From: Streptomyces davaonensis JCM 4913 | GTDB taxonomy: Bacteria > Actinomycetota > Actinomycetes > Streptomycetales > Streptomycetaceae | Length of the DNA stretch: 64,000 nucleotides | Assembly (NCBI RefSeq): GCF_000349325.1 | Contig: NC_020504.1 | Span: 9,032,326 to 9,096,325 of the forward strand | Direction: 5' to 3' | Part shown: positions 28,163-35,511 of the stretch, in pieces | Layout of the letters: each line of letters starts with the position of its first letter | How positions within the stretch are numbered: the first letter of the stretch is position 1 | Position numbers and translations under genes: made by a program | Notes under the pieces: generated by a model | Seen by the model: the letters and a program-made list of their open reading frames with translations, nothing else | What the model was told of the DNA's origin: nothing | Database searches by the model: none

Positions 28163-28888
28163 TCAGCCGATGCACAGCACGAGCAGGCACAGTTCCGACG
28201 GTGCGGTCGCCGAGGGCGACGGCGCGGGGGCGGCCGGGGGCGTGGCGGTGGCCGTCGGCTCCGGGATCGTGCCGGGGGCGACGGAGGCGGCCTGCGACTG
28301 GGCGGCCGAGGTCACCGAGGGCACAGGCGAGGCCGGGGTGCGCGACCGGTCCGTGGTCGGCGTGGCCGTGGGTACGACCGCGACGGACTGCTCGCGCGGG
28401 GCGCTGGGGGCCGACGGCCGGGCGGTCGGCGTACTGGGCGGCGCACCGGGTGTGCCCGGCGGTGTCGAGGCGGGGGCGGCGGGCTCGGTGTGCCGCTCCT
28501 CGGCGGTGCCCATGGCCGTGTTGTCCGGTGCCGTGGCCGCCTGGGCCCGGTCCCCGGACTGCCGGTCCATCGAGGCGACGGTGAGGCCGCCGCCGACCAG
28601 CGCGACCGCGGTGGCCACCACGGCCCGGCGCTGGTTCTTCTTCCAGCGGGCCCGCTGCCGTCGCCGAGCCGCCCGGCCTGCCGGCGCGCCGGTCACGGCA
28701 ACCGCGTCCTCGGCCGGTGTCTCCGCCGGTGCCTCGACGGCGGGGGCCACGTCGTGCCACGTGTCGTCGGGACGACTCGCCGGGGGCGCCATCGCCATGG
28801 GCGGAGCGATGTCCGGGGCGTAGGCGCCGCAGCCGGGGCACACCAGGGCACCGTTGAGATGCCGACGGCACGAGGAGCAGTAGTCCAT
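28163..28888 (-). CDS. SCO2400-type zinc-ribbon membrane protein
   Basis: The product has 241 residues from the ATG at 28888. MDYCSSCRRHL then VCPGCGAY forms an N-terminal zinc ribbon (four Cys). A basic stretch (about 75-90) leads to a single transmembrane segment (about 88-105). The rest is a long low-complexity Pro/Ala/Thr/Ser region ending in the short hydrophobic LCLLVLCIG. This layout fits the SCO2400 family of Streptomyces. Function unknown. It converges on the sensor kinase with 22 bases between, and has no palindromic box. Confidence 0.72.
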   Translation of the reverse strand: MDYCSSCRRHLNGALVCPGCGAYAPDIAPPMAMAPPASRPDDTWHDVAPAVEAPAETPAEDAVAVTGAPAGRAARRRQRARWKKNQRRAVVATAVALVGGGLTVASMDRQSGDRAQAATAPDNTAMGTAEERHTEPAAPASTPPGTPGAPPSTPTARPSAPSAPREQSVAVVPTATPTTDRSRTPASPVPSVTSAAQSQAASVAPGTIPEPTATATPPAAPAPSPSATAPSELCLLVLCIG

Positions 28889-29026
28889 CCGGGGTCTTCC
28901 TGACTCGGCGTTCGCACGGGGGATCGATCGATCGGCCAGAACCGTAGCGAGCCTTTCGACAGGCCGTGTGCAGCGTGTGTGCCGCTCCTGCACAGAACTC
29001 GTGCGGCAGTTGAGCCGTGCGGCTGT

Positions 29027-29920
29027 TCACTCGTGCGGCACGACGGCGACCGGGCAGTGCACGTGGTGCATCACCGCATGCGCCACGGGCCCGGTGTGCG
29101 CGCCGACCCTGACCGGGCGGATCCTGCGGCCGACGATCAGCAGACCGGCGTCCCTCGCGGCGTCGAGCAGCCGCTGTGCCGGGCGCCCCTCTTCGACCAT
29201 CGTGACGACCTCCACCGTGGGGTGCTTCTTCCGCCACGGCGCGAGCACGGCCTCCAGCGCCTGCTCGGCCCGCTGCCGCACGTCCCTGCGCGCCTTCGCC
29301 TCCAGCGCTGGCGGTACGTAGGGCAGCCGCCAGGCGTGCACCACCCGCAGCGGCGCGGCCCGCAGCGTCGCGCTCTCGAAGGCGAATGCCAGCAGGTCGT
29401 CGCACTTCTGCGCCGGGTCCACACCGACCACGAGCGGGCGGTACGGCGTGTGCGCGGACGGTCGGCCCGCCGCGTCCGGCTCGTGCTCGTCCTCGAGCGC
29501 CTGAGTCGCCCGGACCAGCACGACCGGCCGGGCCACGTGCGCCACCGTCGCCAGCGCCACGGAACCGGCCATGAGGCCGCCGAGGCCGCTGAACGCCCGG
29601 CTGCCGAGGACCAGCAGCTCGGACTCGTCGCCCGCCGCGACCATGGCGTCGGGAGCGGGCCGAGGAATCTGCTCGGCACTCATGTACACCTGCGGATAGC
29701 GCTCGTTGAGCCGGTCCATGCCGCCGCGCAGGATCCGCCGCGCCCAGTGGCGCGGAGCGTCCAGCTCGGGCAGGTCCGACCCGTCGGGCGAGGCACCGCC
29801 CTCCCAGGCGTGCACCAGCCGCAGCGGCAGGCCGCGCCGTAGCGCCTCCCGGGCCGCCCAGTCGGCGGCGGCGAGGCTCTCGCGAGATCCGTCCAGTCCT
29901 ACGACGATGGGGCGAAGCAT
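29027..29920 (-). CDS. tandem universal stress protein
   Basis: The product has 297 residues from the ATG at 29920, giving MLRPIVVGLDGSRESLAAAD. There are two UspA domains (about 1-145 and 160-296). In the first the ATP loop is GSRAFSGLGGLMAGSVA, with one Gly replaced by Ala; in the second it is GRRIRPVRVGAHTGPVAHAV and lacks the signature. It is transcribed from a region carrying the palindrome at 30030-30043. Confidence 0.9.
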   Translation of the reverse strand: MLRPIVVGLDGSRESLAAADWAAREALRRGLPLRLVHAWEGGASPDGSDLPELDAPRHWARRILRGGMDRLNERYPQVYMSAEQIPRPAPDAMVAAGDESELLVLGSRAFSGLGGLMAGSVALATVAHVARPVVLVRATQALEDEHEPDAAGRPSAHTPYRPLVVGVDPAQKCDDLLAFAFESATLRAAPLRVVHAWRLPYVPPALEAKARRDVRQRAEQALEAVLAPWRKKHPTVEVVTMVEEGRPAQRLLDAARDAGLLIVGRRIRPVRVGAHTGPVAHAVMHHVHCPVAVVPHE

Positions 29921-30029
29921 GACCGACACCTCCCGGAGCGGCACCCGCGCGTGCGTACGCGGGGTCCCCGCACCCTCAGGATCCGTCCGCGGGCCGGGTG
30001 CCCGACAGGGGCCGGGGGACCGGGCCGGA

Positions 30030-30043
30030 GGGCCGAACGGCCC
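30030..30043. promoter_or_regulatory. OsdR-type palindrome
   Basis: GGGCCGAACGGCCC, 6-bp arms around AA, lies 110 bases upstream of the universal stress gene at 29920 and just behind the stop of the NarK gene. Confidence 0.65.
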
Positions 30044-30055
30044 CTTTGCCGCAGG

Positions 30056-31291
30056 TCAGTTGTGCTGGGTGGCCGGAATCCGGCGGGTCACCGCGCGGCG
30101 CACCACGGTCTCCGTGAAGACCAGGGCGGCCAGCGCCACCGCGGCGAGCAGCAGCAGGCCCAGCGCGTACGAGCCGTAGGCGCCGTAGAGCGAGCCCATC
30201 ACCAAGGGCGGTACGAAGCCGCCGAGGCCGCCCGCCGCGCCGACCACGCCGGTCACCGAGCCGGTGCGCCCCCGCGGGGCGAGCAGGGCCACGAAGGCGA
30301 ACGTCGCCCCGCTGCCGGCGCCCAGCGCGGCCGCCATGGTGAGGAAGGCGATCGTGCCGACCGGTGCCAGGGACGGCGTGGAGGACTGCACGAGCGCGCT
30401 CACGACGACGACGGCCAGGGAGCCGGACAGCACCCGCACCGGTCCGATCCGGTCCGACAGCCAGCCGCCGGCCGGCCGCATCGCCACCGCCAGCAGCACG
30501 AATCCGGCCATCCGGTTCGACGCGTCCGTCTGGGTGAGTCCGTAGGCCGTCTTGAGGTAGGTCGGCAGGTACACGGAGAAGGCGACATAGCCGCCGAACG
30601 CCACCGCGTACAGCGTCGACGCCTGCCAGGTCAGGGGCAGCCGCAGCGCGTCCGCCAGGCGCCGCAGCAGCGGTTCGGTCGGCGCGGTGCGCCCCGGGGC
30701 GTCCCGCAGGACGAGCGCGGCCACGACCGCGTAGACCACCAGGACGGCGGTGCAGACGAGGAACGGGTTGGCGGTGCCGTACGCGTCCACGAGCTTCACC
30801 GTGGTCAGCGCGCTGATCGCCGTACCGCCCATGCCCATGCCGAAGACGCCGATGGCCATGCCCCGCCGCTCGGGCGGGAACCAGGCGCTGACGAACGGCA
30901 CGCCGACCGCGAACGCCGTCCCGCCGATACCGAGGAAGAAGCCGCCGACCAGCAGCGCGGCGAGCGAGTCGTGCCCGGCCAGGCCGACGTACAGCACCGG
31001 GACGACCGTGGCCGCCGAGACCAGCGGGAACATCACCCGTCCGCCGTAGCGGTCGGTCAGCGCGCCCACCGGGATTCGGCCCAGCGACCCGACCACGACC
31101 GGCACGGCCACCAGCAGCGACTGCTCGAACGACGACAGGTCCAGGTCGTCCTTGAAGCGCGGGCCGAGCGGGCTGAGCAGCGCCCATGCCCAGAAGTTCA
31201 CGGCGAAACCGACCGTGGCCAGGGCCAGCATCAGCCAGGCACGCGCGGACACCTCCGGGCTCGGGCGCTCGAGGGACGGGGACTGCACCAT
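30056..31291 (-). CDS. narK: NarK-type nitrate/nitrite transporter (MFS)
   Basis: The protein has 411 residues and about 12 hydrophobic segments. The signature FVSAWFPPERRGMAIGVFGMG with GMGGTAISAL, and an earlier SLGRIPVGALTDRYGGR, match the NarK/NasA subgroup of the major facilitator superfamily. It should exchange nitrate for nitrite or import nitrate across the plasma membrane. No nitrate reductase lies in the window. In S. coelicolor and M. tuberculosis a NarK2-like gene belongs to the hypoxia regulon. Boxes at 31370-31384 and 31393-31406 lie upstream. Confidence 0.87.
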   Translation of the reverse strand: MVQSPSLERPSPEVSARAWLMLALATVGFAVNFWAWALLSPLGPRFKDDLDLSSFEQSLLVAVPVVVGSLGRIPVGALTDRYGGRVMFPLVSAATVVPVLYVGLAGHDSLAALLVGGFFLGIGGTAFAVGVPFVSAWFPPERRGMAIGVFGMGMGGTAISALTTVKLVDAYGTANPFLVCTAVLVVYAVVAALVLRDAPGRTAPTEPLLRRLADALRLPLTWQASTLYAVAFGGYVAFSVYLPTYLKTAYGLTQTDASNRMAGFVLLAVAMRPAGGWLSDRIGPVRVLSGSLAVVVVSALVQSSTPSLAPVGTIAFLTMAAALGAGSGATFAFVALLAPRGRTGSVTGVVGAAGGLGGFVPPLVMGSLYGAYGSYALGLLLLAAVALAALVFTETVVRRAVTRRIPATQHN

Positions 31292-31369
31292 CTCGGGATC
31301 CCTTCGCGGTGCGGGCGGACCTGCGATCAGGTTCGCCGAACACCGCCCGCCCCGCCCGTGGACCAGGCA

Positions 31370-31384
31370 GGGCCCGTTGAGCCC
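31370..31384. promoter_or_regulatory. OsdR-type box candidate
   Basis: GGGCCCGTTGAGCCC lies 78 bases upstream of narK, in the region shared with the divergent cNMP-binding gene. Confidence 0.5.
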
Positions 31385-31392
31385 AGCGGCCA

Positions 31393-31406
31393 GGGCCGGT
31401 CGGCTC
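31393..31406. promoter_or_regulatory. OsdR-type box candidate
   Basis: GGGCCGGTCGGCTC, with 6-bp GGGCCG and a near-complementary CGGCTC, lies 60 bases upstream of the cNMP-binding gene at 31467. Confidence 0.5.
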
Positions 31407-31466
31407 ATGTGCTGTGGCCCCGACGGCGTCGAGGCTGAGAGCAGGCGGCGCATGAGGAGGCGCGAG

Positions 31467-31931
31467 ATGGCTACCGCGACGACATCCCGGCCGGACAGGA
31501 CGCTCTCCACGGAGCACCGCGGCCTGCTCATGGGTCTGGCCCACGAGGCGCTCTTCCCGGCGGGCATCCGCCTTTTCCAGGAAGGCGGCCGGGCCGACCA
31601 CTTCTGGATCATCAGGTCCGGCACCGTGACGCTCGACATGCGCGTGCCGGGCCACCGCCCGGTCGACCTGGAGACCCTTGGCCCCGGCGATCTGCTGGGC
31701 TGGTCCTGGCTCTTCCCGCCGTACCGGTGGCGGTTCGGCGCCCGGACGGTCGGACCGGTGCGCGCCCACGAATTCGACGCGCAGACCGTACGCCGGATGT
31801 GCGCGGACGACCCCGCCCTGGGCCACACGGTGGCGCTGTGGGCCGGGGCGGTCGCCACGCGCCGCCTCCAGGCCGCCCGCACCCGCCTGCTCGACCTGTA
31901 CGCGCCGTACGGCAGCGGCAGCCGGGGCTGA
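31467..31931 (+). CDS. stand-alone cyclic-nucleotide-binding (Crp-like) domain protein
   Basis: The product has 154 residues from the ATG at 31467 (GAGGAGGCG upstream). The beta-roll (about 20-115) reads FPAGIRLFQEGGRADHFWII, SGTVTLDMRVPG and LGPGDLLGWSWL. A C-terminal dimerisation-type helix ends in ARTRLLDLY. The helix-turn-helix of Crp/Fnr proteins is absent. The canonical phosphate-binding RxA of cAMP receptors is not obvious, so the ligand is open. It is followed after 13 bases by a CBS-BON gene, a pairing repeated twice more in the window. Confidence 0.86.
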   Translation: MATATTSRPDRTLSTEHRGLLMGLAHEALFPAGIRLFQEGGRADHFWIIRSGTVTLDMRVPGHRPVDLETLGPGDLLGWSWLFPPYRWRFGARTVGPVRAHEFDAQTVRRMCADDPALGHTVALWAGAVATRRLQAARTRLLDLYAPYGSGSRG

Positions 31932-31944
31932 CCCGGAGGGCACC

Positions 31945-32634
31945 ATGGACGGCACCCCGAGCATCGTGAGCGACGTGATGACCCGCGACGTCGTGGCCGT
32001 CCGGCCCGACGCCGCGTTCAAGGACCTGGTCAAGGCCATGCGCCGGTATCAGGTCAGCGGCCTGCCCGTGGTGGACGACGAGCAGCGGGTCCTGGGCGTG
32101 GTCTCCCAGACGGATCTGCTGGTGAAGGAGGAGTTCCACGGAGCCGACCTGCTGCGGACGGCCCGGCCCGTCGACCCGGCCAAGGCCGAGGCGCGCACGG
32201 CAGCCGAGCTGATGACGGCGCCTGCGGTCACCACCGACCCGTACGACACGCCGGCGCAGGCCGCCCGGACCATGGCGCGCTACGGGGTCCACCGGCTCCC
32301 GGTGGTCGGCGAGGACGGGGTGCTGAAGGGCATCGTCACCCGCTCCGACCTGCTCAAAGTGTTCCTGCGGGACGACGAGTCCATCGCCCGTGAGGTGCGT
32401 TCCGACGTCGTGGAGTTCCTGTTCCCCGAAGCACCGGACGCGGTGCGGGTCGAGGTCCACGCAGGCGTCGTACGGCTCACCGGCCGTGTGCGCAGCACCG
32501 CCCTCGTGCCCGTCGCGATACGGCTGGCGCGGGCCGTCGAGGGAGTGGTCGGCGTGGACTGCGAACTCCTGGGCCCACGGCATCGACCGGCCCTCGAACC
32601 GGACCTCACCGACGACCGGGCCCAGGAGGGGTGA
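31945..32634 (+). CDS. CBS-pair and BON domain protein
   Basis: The product has 229 residues. Two CBS motifs (about 8-65 and 85-145; VSDVMTRDVVAVRPDAAFKD, SGLPVVDDEQRVLGVVSQTD, HRLPVVGEDGVLKGIVTRSD) form an adenosyl-ligand-binding Bateman module. A BON domain follows (about 155-215; VRVEVHAGVVRLTGRVRS). DosR-regulated CBS proteins in mycobacteria (for example Rv2626c) share the first half. It probably reads the ATP/ADP/AMP balance. It is co-transcribed with the cNMP-binding gene. Confidence 0.88.
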   Translation: MDGTPSIVSDVMTRDVVAVRPDAAFKDLVKAMRRYQVSGLPVVDDEQRVLGVVSQTDLLVKEEFHGADLLRTARPVDPAKAEARTAAELMTAPAVTTDPYDTPAQAARTMARYGVHRLPVVGEDGVLKGIVTRSDLLKVFLRDDESIAREVRSDVVEFLFPEAPDAVRVEVHAGVVRLTGRVRSTALVPVAIRLARAVEGVVGVDCELLGPRHRPALEPDLTDDRAQEG

Positions 32635-32658
32635 CTGTCGCTGCGGCGGCATGAGAGG

Positions 32659-32749
32659 CGGGAAGGACCTACCCGCTTCTCGCGGATCCGGATTGCGCGG
32701 TGCACGGCCCGAAGCCGCTTCTCCGCGTCTCGAGTCAGGGTCCTTCCCG
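32659..32749. repeat. 11-bp inverted repeat with a 69-base loop
   Basis: CGGGAAGGACC at 32659-32669 is perfectly complementary to GGTCCTTCCCG at 32739-32749. The loop holds two near-identical blocks around CGCTTCTC(C)GCG. It starts 25 bases after the CBS-BON stop. It could be a terminator-like or structured RNA element; no run of T follows. Confidence 0.45.
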
Positions 32750-32894
32750 TCACCTCCAGCACACCACACCCACCGGGGAACCACCAGGGCCGCTCCGGCC
32801 CTCCCTCCGGGCCGCACGGCTCATGCGCTCCGGGCCGTGACGGAGTTGGCTGACAGGTGAGGAGGAATCACATCGACCCGAGGGGGAGAGGACC

Positions 32895-33131
32895 GTGGGC
32901 ACGAGTCTCACACCGGAGTTCTGGGAGCGGTTCACGCTCCTGCTGTTCGCGGCGATGGGCGTGACCTTCGTCCTCACCGCACTCTTCGACGCGCTGGCGC
33001 TGCGCCGGACGATCCGTCGGACGCGGAAGATCCCGGCCCTGCCCGTGCAGAACGGGAACGCGGTGGTCAGGGCAGCATCTCCGGTTCGGCGCCACCCTGG
33101 TCGAGCCGGAACGGCGGATACACGTCGGTGA
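32895..33131 (+). CDS. small single-span membrane protein
   Basis: The predicted product has 78 residues from a GTG with GGGGAGAGG upstream. Residues 12-34 ([20 protein letters not shown]) form one transmembrane segment, followed by a basic tail RRTIRRTRK. The last third (from about residue 55) is antisense to the convergent DUF4389 gene, overlapping it by 65 bases, and looks less protein-like. I call it coding mainly on the start and the convincing N-terminal half. Confidence 0.5.
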   Translation: MGTSLTPEFWERFTLLLFAAMGVTFVLTALFDALALRRTIRRTRKIPALPVQNGNAVVRAASPVRRHPGRAGTADTRR

Positions 33132-33723
33132 GGAGCGTCGCGTAGGCCGTCACCCGCAGTACCCACCGGTTCAGGCCGATGACCAGGTCGAAGATGCCGC
33201 GCGGATAACGCCCGGTCGCGGCCAGGGCGACACCGGCGAACAGGACGAGCAGCCCGATGAGACCGCCGGAGAACCAGCCCATGTACGACCCGCCCTCGAG
33301 GATCGCCACGACCAGGTACTGCGGGATGGCCAGCAGCCACCACTTGACCAGGACCAGGCCGCGGGACAGCCGCTCGGGGTAGGCGACATCGAAGCGGGTC
33401 GGGTAATCGGGGACGTCGGCGAGCGTGAACGGCGGGTAGCGGTCGGTGCCCAGAGCGCCGTACGAGTAGTACCCCACCCGCCAACTCCAGCGCAGCACAC
33501 CCACGTTGAAGTCGAACAGGGCGCGCGGATACCGGCCGGTGAACAGGATCGCGAAGAACGCCACGACGCTCACCAGGACGAACCCCACCCACAGGAAGGC
33601 GAGGACGACGAAGTGGGGCAGCGCGAGCAGCCATTTCAGCAGCCACAGCCAGCGCGACAGCGGTTTGTCGAGGACCGCCGTCAGCCGGGCGGGGTGGACC
33701 GGGTGCACGGTGTCCGTAGCCAT
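33067..33723 (-). CDS. DUF4389 membrane protein
   Basis: The protein has 218 residues with about four transmembrane segments in two similar halves. Each half contains a (F/T)[11 protein letters not shown] or [12 protein letters not shown] motif followed by [11 protein letters not shown] or [11 protein letters not shown], and YPPF. This repeat is diagnostic of DUF4389. Function unknown. It is divergent from the universal stress gene at 33926 and shares the palindrome at 33809-33822. Confidence 0.85.
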   Translation of the reverse strand: MATDTVHPVHPARLTAVLDKPLSRWLWLLKWLLALPHFVVLAFLWVGFVLVSVVAFFAILFTGRYPRALFDFNVGVLRWSWRVGYYSYGALGTDRYPPFTLADVPDYPTRFDVAYPERLSRGLVLVKWWLLAIPQYLVVAILEGGSYMGWFSGGLIGLLVLFAGVALAATGRYPRGIFDLVIGLNRWVLRVTAYATLLTDVYPPFRLDQGGAEPEMLP

Positions 33724-33808
33724 GGATCGCTCCCTCCGGATCCGGTCGACGAGCGTCGACGACCCGTCGGCCCACTTCCAGCGTCACCCCGCACGCGGGC
33801 CCTCGCAC

Positions 33809-33822
33809 GGGCCGAAGGTCCC
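33809..33822. promoter_or_regulatory. OsdR-type box candidate
   Basis: GGGCCGAAGGTCCC, with one half of the GGCC kind and one of the mycobacterial GTCCC kind. It lies 85 bases upstream of the DUF4389 gene and 103 bases upstream of the universal stress gene. Confidence 0.55.
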
Positions 33823-33925
33823 CAGGCCGGGGCCGGCTCATCCCATGCGGCCTTCCGGGCGCCCGTGCGACCGTGGATGGGAGCACCGGGCCGCGTGCCG
33901 CGGCCGGACGGAAGGCGGTGGGGCC

Positions 33926-34768
33926 ATGCAGGAGCTGCCTCTCGTCGTGGGCGTCGACGGCTCTGCCGGCAGCCTTCAGGCGGTCGACTGGGCCGTGGAC
34001 GAGGCCCTACGGCACCGTCGGGCGCTGCGCCTGGTGTACGCGTCCCTGTGGGAGCGCTACGAGGGCGTGGTGCCCTCGGACGACCCCGACCGCCCGTCCG
34101 AGCAGACGGCTGCCGAGGAGGTCGTCGCGACGGCGGTGGAGCGCGCCCGGCGCCGCGAACCCGGCGTGCGGGTCTCCGCCGACGTGATCCCGGACGAGGC
34201 GACACACGCCCTGCTGGGCGAGGCGCAGCACGCCTTCGCGGTGGTGACCGGAGCGCGGGGCCGCGGCGGACTCGCCGGACTGCTCCTCGGCTCCGTCTCG
34301 CTGACCGTCGCGGCCCGCGCGCACGGACCGGTGATCGTGGTCCGCGGGGACAAGGCGGGCCTCGCGGGCACCCACGAGCGGATCCTGCTCGGCGCCGCCG
34401 ACCCGGAGACCGCCCGTGCGGCGACCCGGTTCGCCTTCCGCGAGGCCGAGGCCCGCGGCTGCGTCCTGGACGTCGTACGGGCCTGGCGCCGGCCCACGCA
34501 CCCCGCGGCGGAGGACCACGAGGCCTCGGACCTGCTCGACACCGTCCTGCACGAGGCGACGGCCGACCACCCGGACGTGCGGGTGCGCTCCGCCGCGGTG
34601 GAGGGCCCGGCCCGCAGGGTGCTGCTGGACCGGTCGGCCGCCGCCGACCTGGTGATCATCGGGGCCCGGCGCGGGTCGGTCCGCTTCGGCCTCCAGCTCG
34701 GCCGGGTCGGACACACCCTGCTCCACCACGCGTACTGCCCCGTCGCCGTCGTCCCGCAGCTGGAGTGA
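33926..34768 (+). CDS. tandem universal stress protein, first gene of a sugar-phosphorolysis operon
   Basis: The protein has 280 residues with two UspA domains (about 1-140, 148-280). The first has a complete ATP loop, GARGRGGLAGLLLGSVS; the second (GARRGSVRFGLQLGRVGHTLLHH) lacks the GS. It ends 2 bases before a beta-phosphoglucomutase gene, which overlaps a GH65 phosphorylase, so the three are one unit. Strongly similar in plan to the gene at 47714. Confidence 0.9.
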   Translation: MQELPLVVGVDGSAGSLQAVDWAVDEALRHRRALRLVYASLWERYEGVVPSDDPDRPSEQTAAEEVVATAVERARRREPGVRVSADVIPDEATHALLGEAQHAFAVVTGARGRGGLAGLLLGSVSLTVAARAHGPVIVVRGDKAGLAGTHERILLGAADPETARAATRFAFREAEARGCVLDVVRAWRRPTHPAAEDHEASDLLDTVLHEATADHPDVRVRSAAVEGPARRVLLDRSAAADLVIIGARRGSVRFGLQLGRVGHTLLHHAYCPVAVVPQLE

Positions 34769-34770
34769 CC

Positions 34771-35511
34771 ATGGAGCAGCCCGGTTCCCCCTTGAGCGAG
34801 GTCCGCGCCGTCGTGTTCGACACGGACGGAGTGATCACCGACTCGGCCCGCGTCCACGCGGCCGCGTGGAAGGAGGCGTTCGACGCCTTCCTGCTCGCGC
34901 ATCCGCCCACGGATCCCGGGCAGCGGCGGCCGTTCGACGTCCGGGACGACTACCTGAGCCATGTCGACGGCAAGTCCCGCCTCGACGGCGCCGCCGCCTT
35001 CCTCGCCTCGCGCGGCATTGAGACGACCGACGCGACCGTGCGGGCCGTCGCCGCAGACAAGGAGGAACGCTTCACGCGGCGGCTGCGCGAACAGGGCGTG
35101 GCGGCGTACCCCGGCACGGTGCGGCTCGTGCACGCCCTGCGCGCGGCCGGGACACCCCTGGCGGCGGCCTCGGCCTCCCGGCACGCGGGCGAGCTGCTCA
35201 CCCGGGCGGGCGTGCGCGACCTGTTCGACGTCCTCGTGGACGGCGCCGAAGCGGCCCGGCTCGGCCTGCCGGGCAAGCCGCAGCCCGACCTGTTCCTCAC
35301 CGCCGCCGACCGGCTCGGCGTCCCCGCAGGCCGCGCCGCCGTCGTCGAGGACGCCCTCGCCGGCGTGGAGGCGGGCAGACGCGGAGGCTTCGCCCTGGTG
35401 GTGGGCGTGGACCGGGCCGCCACGGGGGACTCGGCGGACAGACTGCGCCGGCACGGCGCCGACATCGTCGTACGGGATCTGGCGGAACTGCTGGGTGAGG
35501 AGCCGACGTGA
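34771..35511 (+). CDS. HAD-family beta-phosphoglucomutase
   Basis: The protein has 246 residues. The first HAD motif VVFDTDGVITDS gives nucleophile Asp17 and acid/base Asp19. The cap domain contains YLSHVDGKSRLDG, the substrate-loop motif seen in beta-phosphoglucomutases, and the later motifs are AAASASRHA, GKPQPDLFLTAA and VVEDALAGVEAGRRGG. It converts beta-glucose 1-phosphate to glucose 6-phosphate. The next gene, GH65, would produce that substrate and starts within this stop codon (GTGA overlap). Confidence 0.9.
   Translation: MEQPGSPLSEVRAVVFDTDGVITDSARVHAAAWKEAFDAFLLAHPPTDPGQRRPFDVRDDYLSHVDGKSRLDGAAAFLASRGIETTDATVRAVAADKEERFTRRLREQGVAAYPGTVRLVHALRAAGTPLAAASASRHAGELLTRAGVRDLFDVLVDGAEAARLGLPGKPQPDLFLTAADRLGVPAGRAAVVEDALAGVEAGRRGGFALVVGVDRAATGDSADRLRRHGADIVVRDLAELLGEEPT

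Noticed and set aside
31467..31931. Crp/Fnr transcription factor
   Set aside because: The protein ends after the dimerisation-type helix; the helix-turn-helix domain is missing in this and both paralogues.
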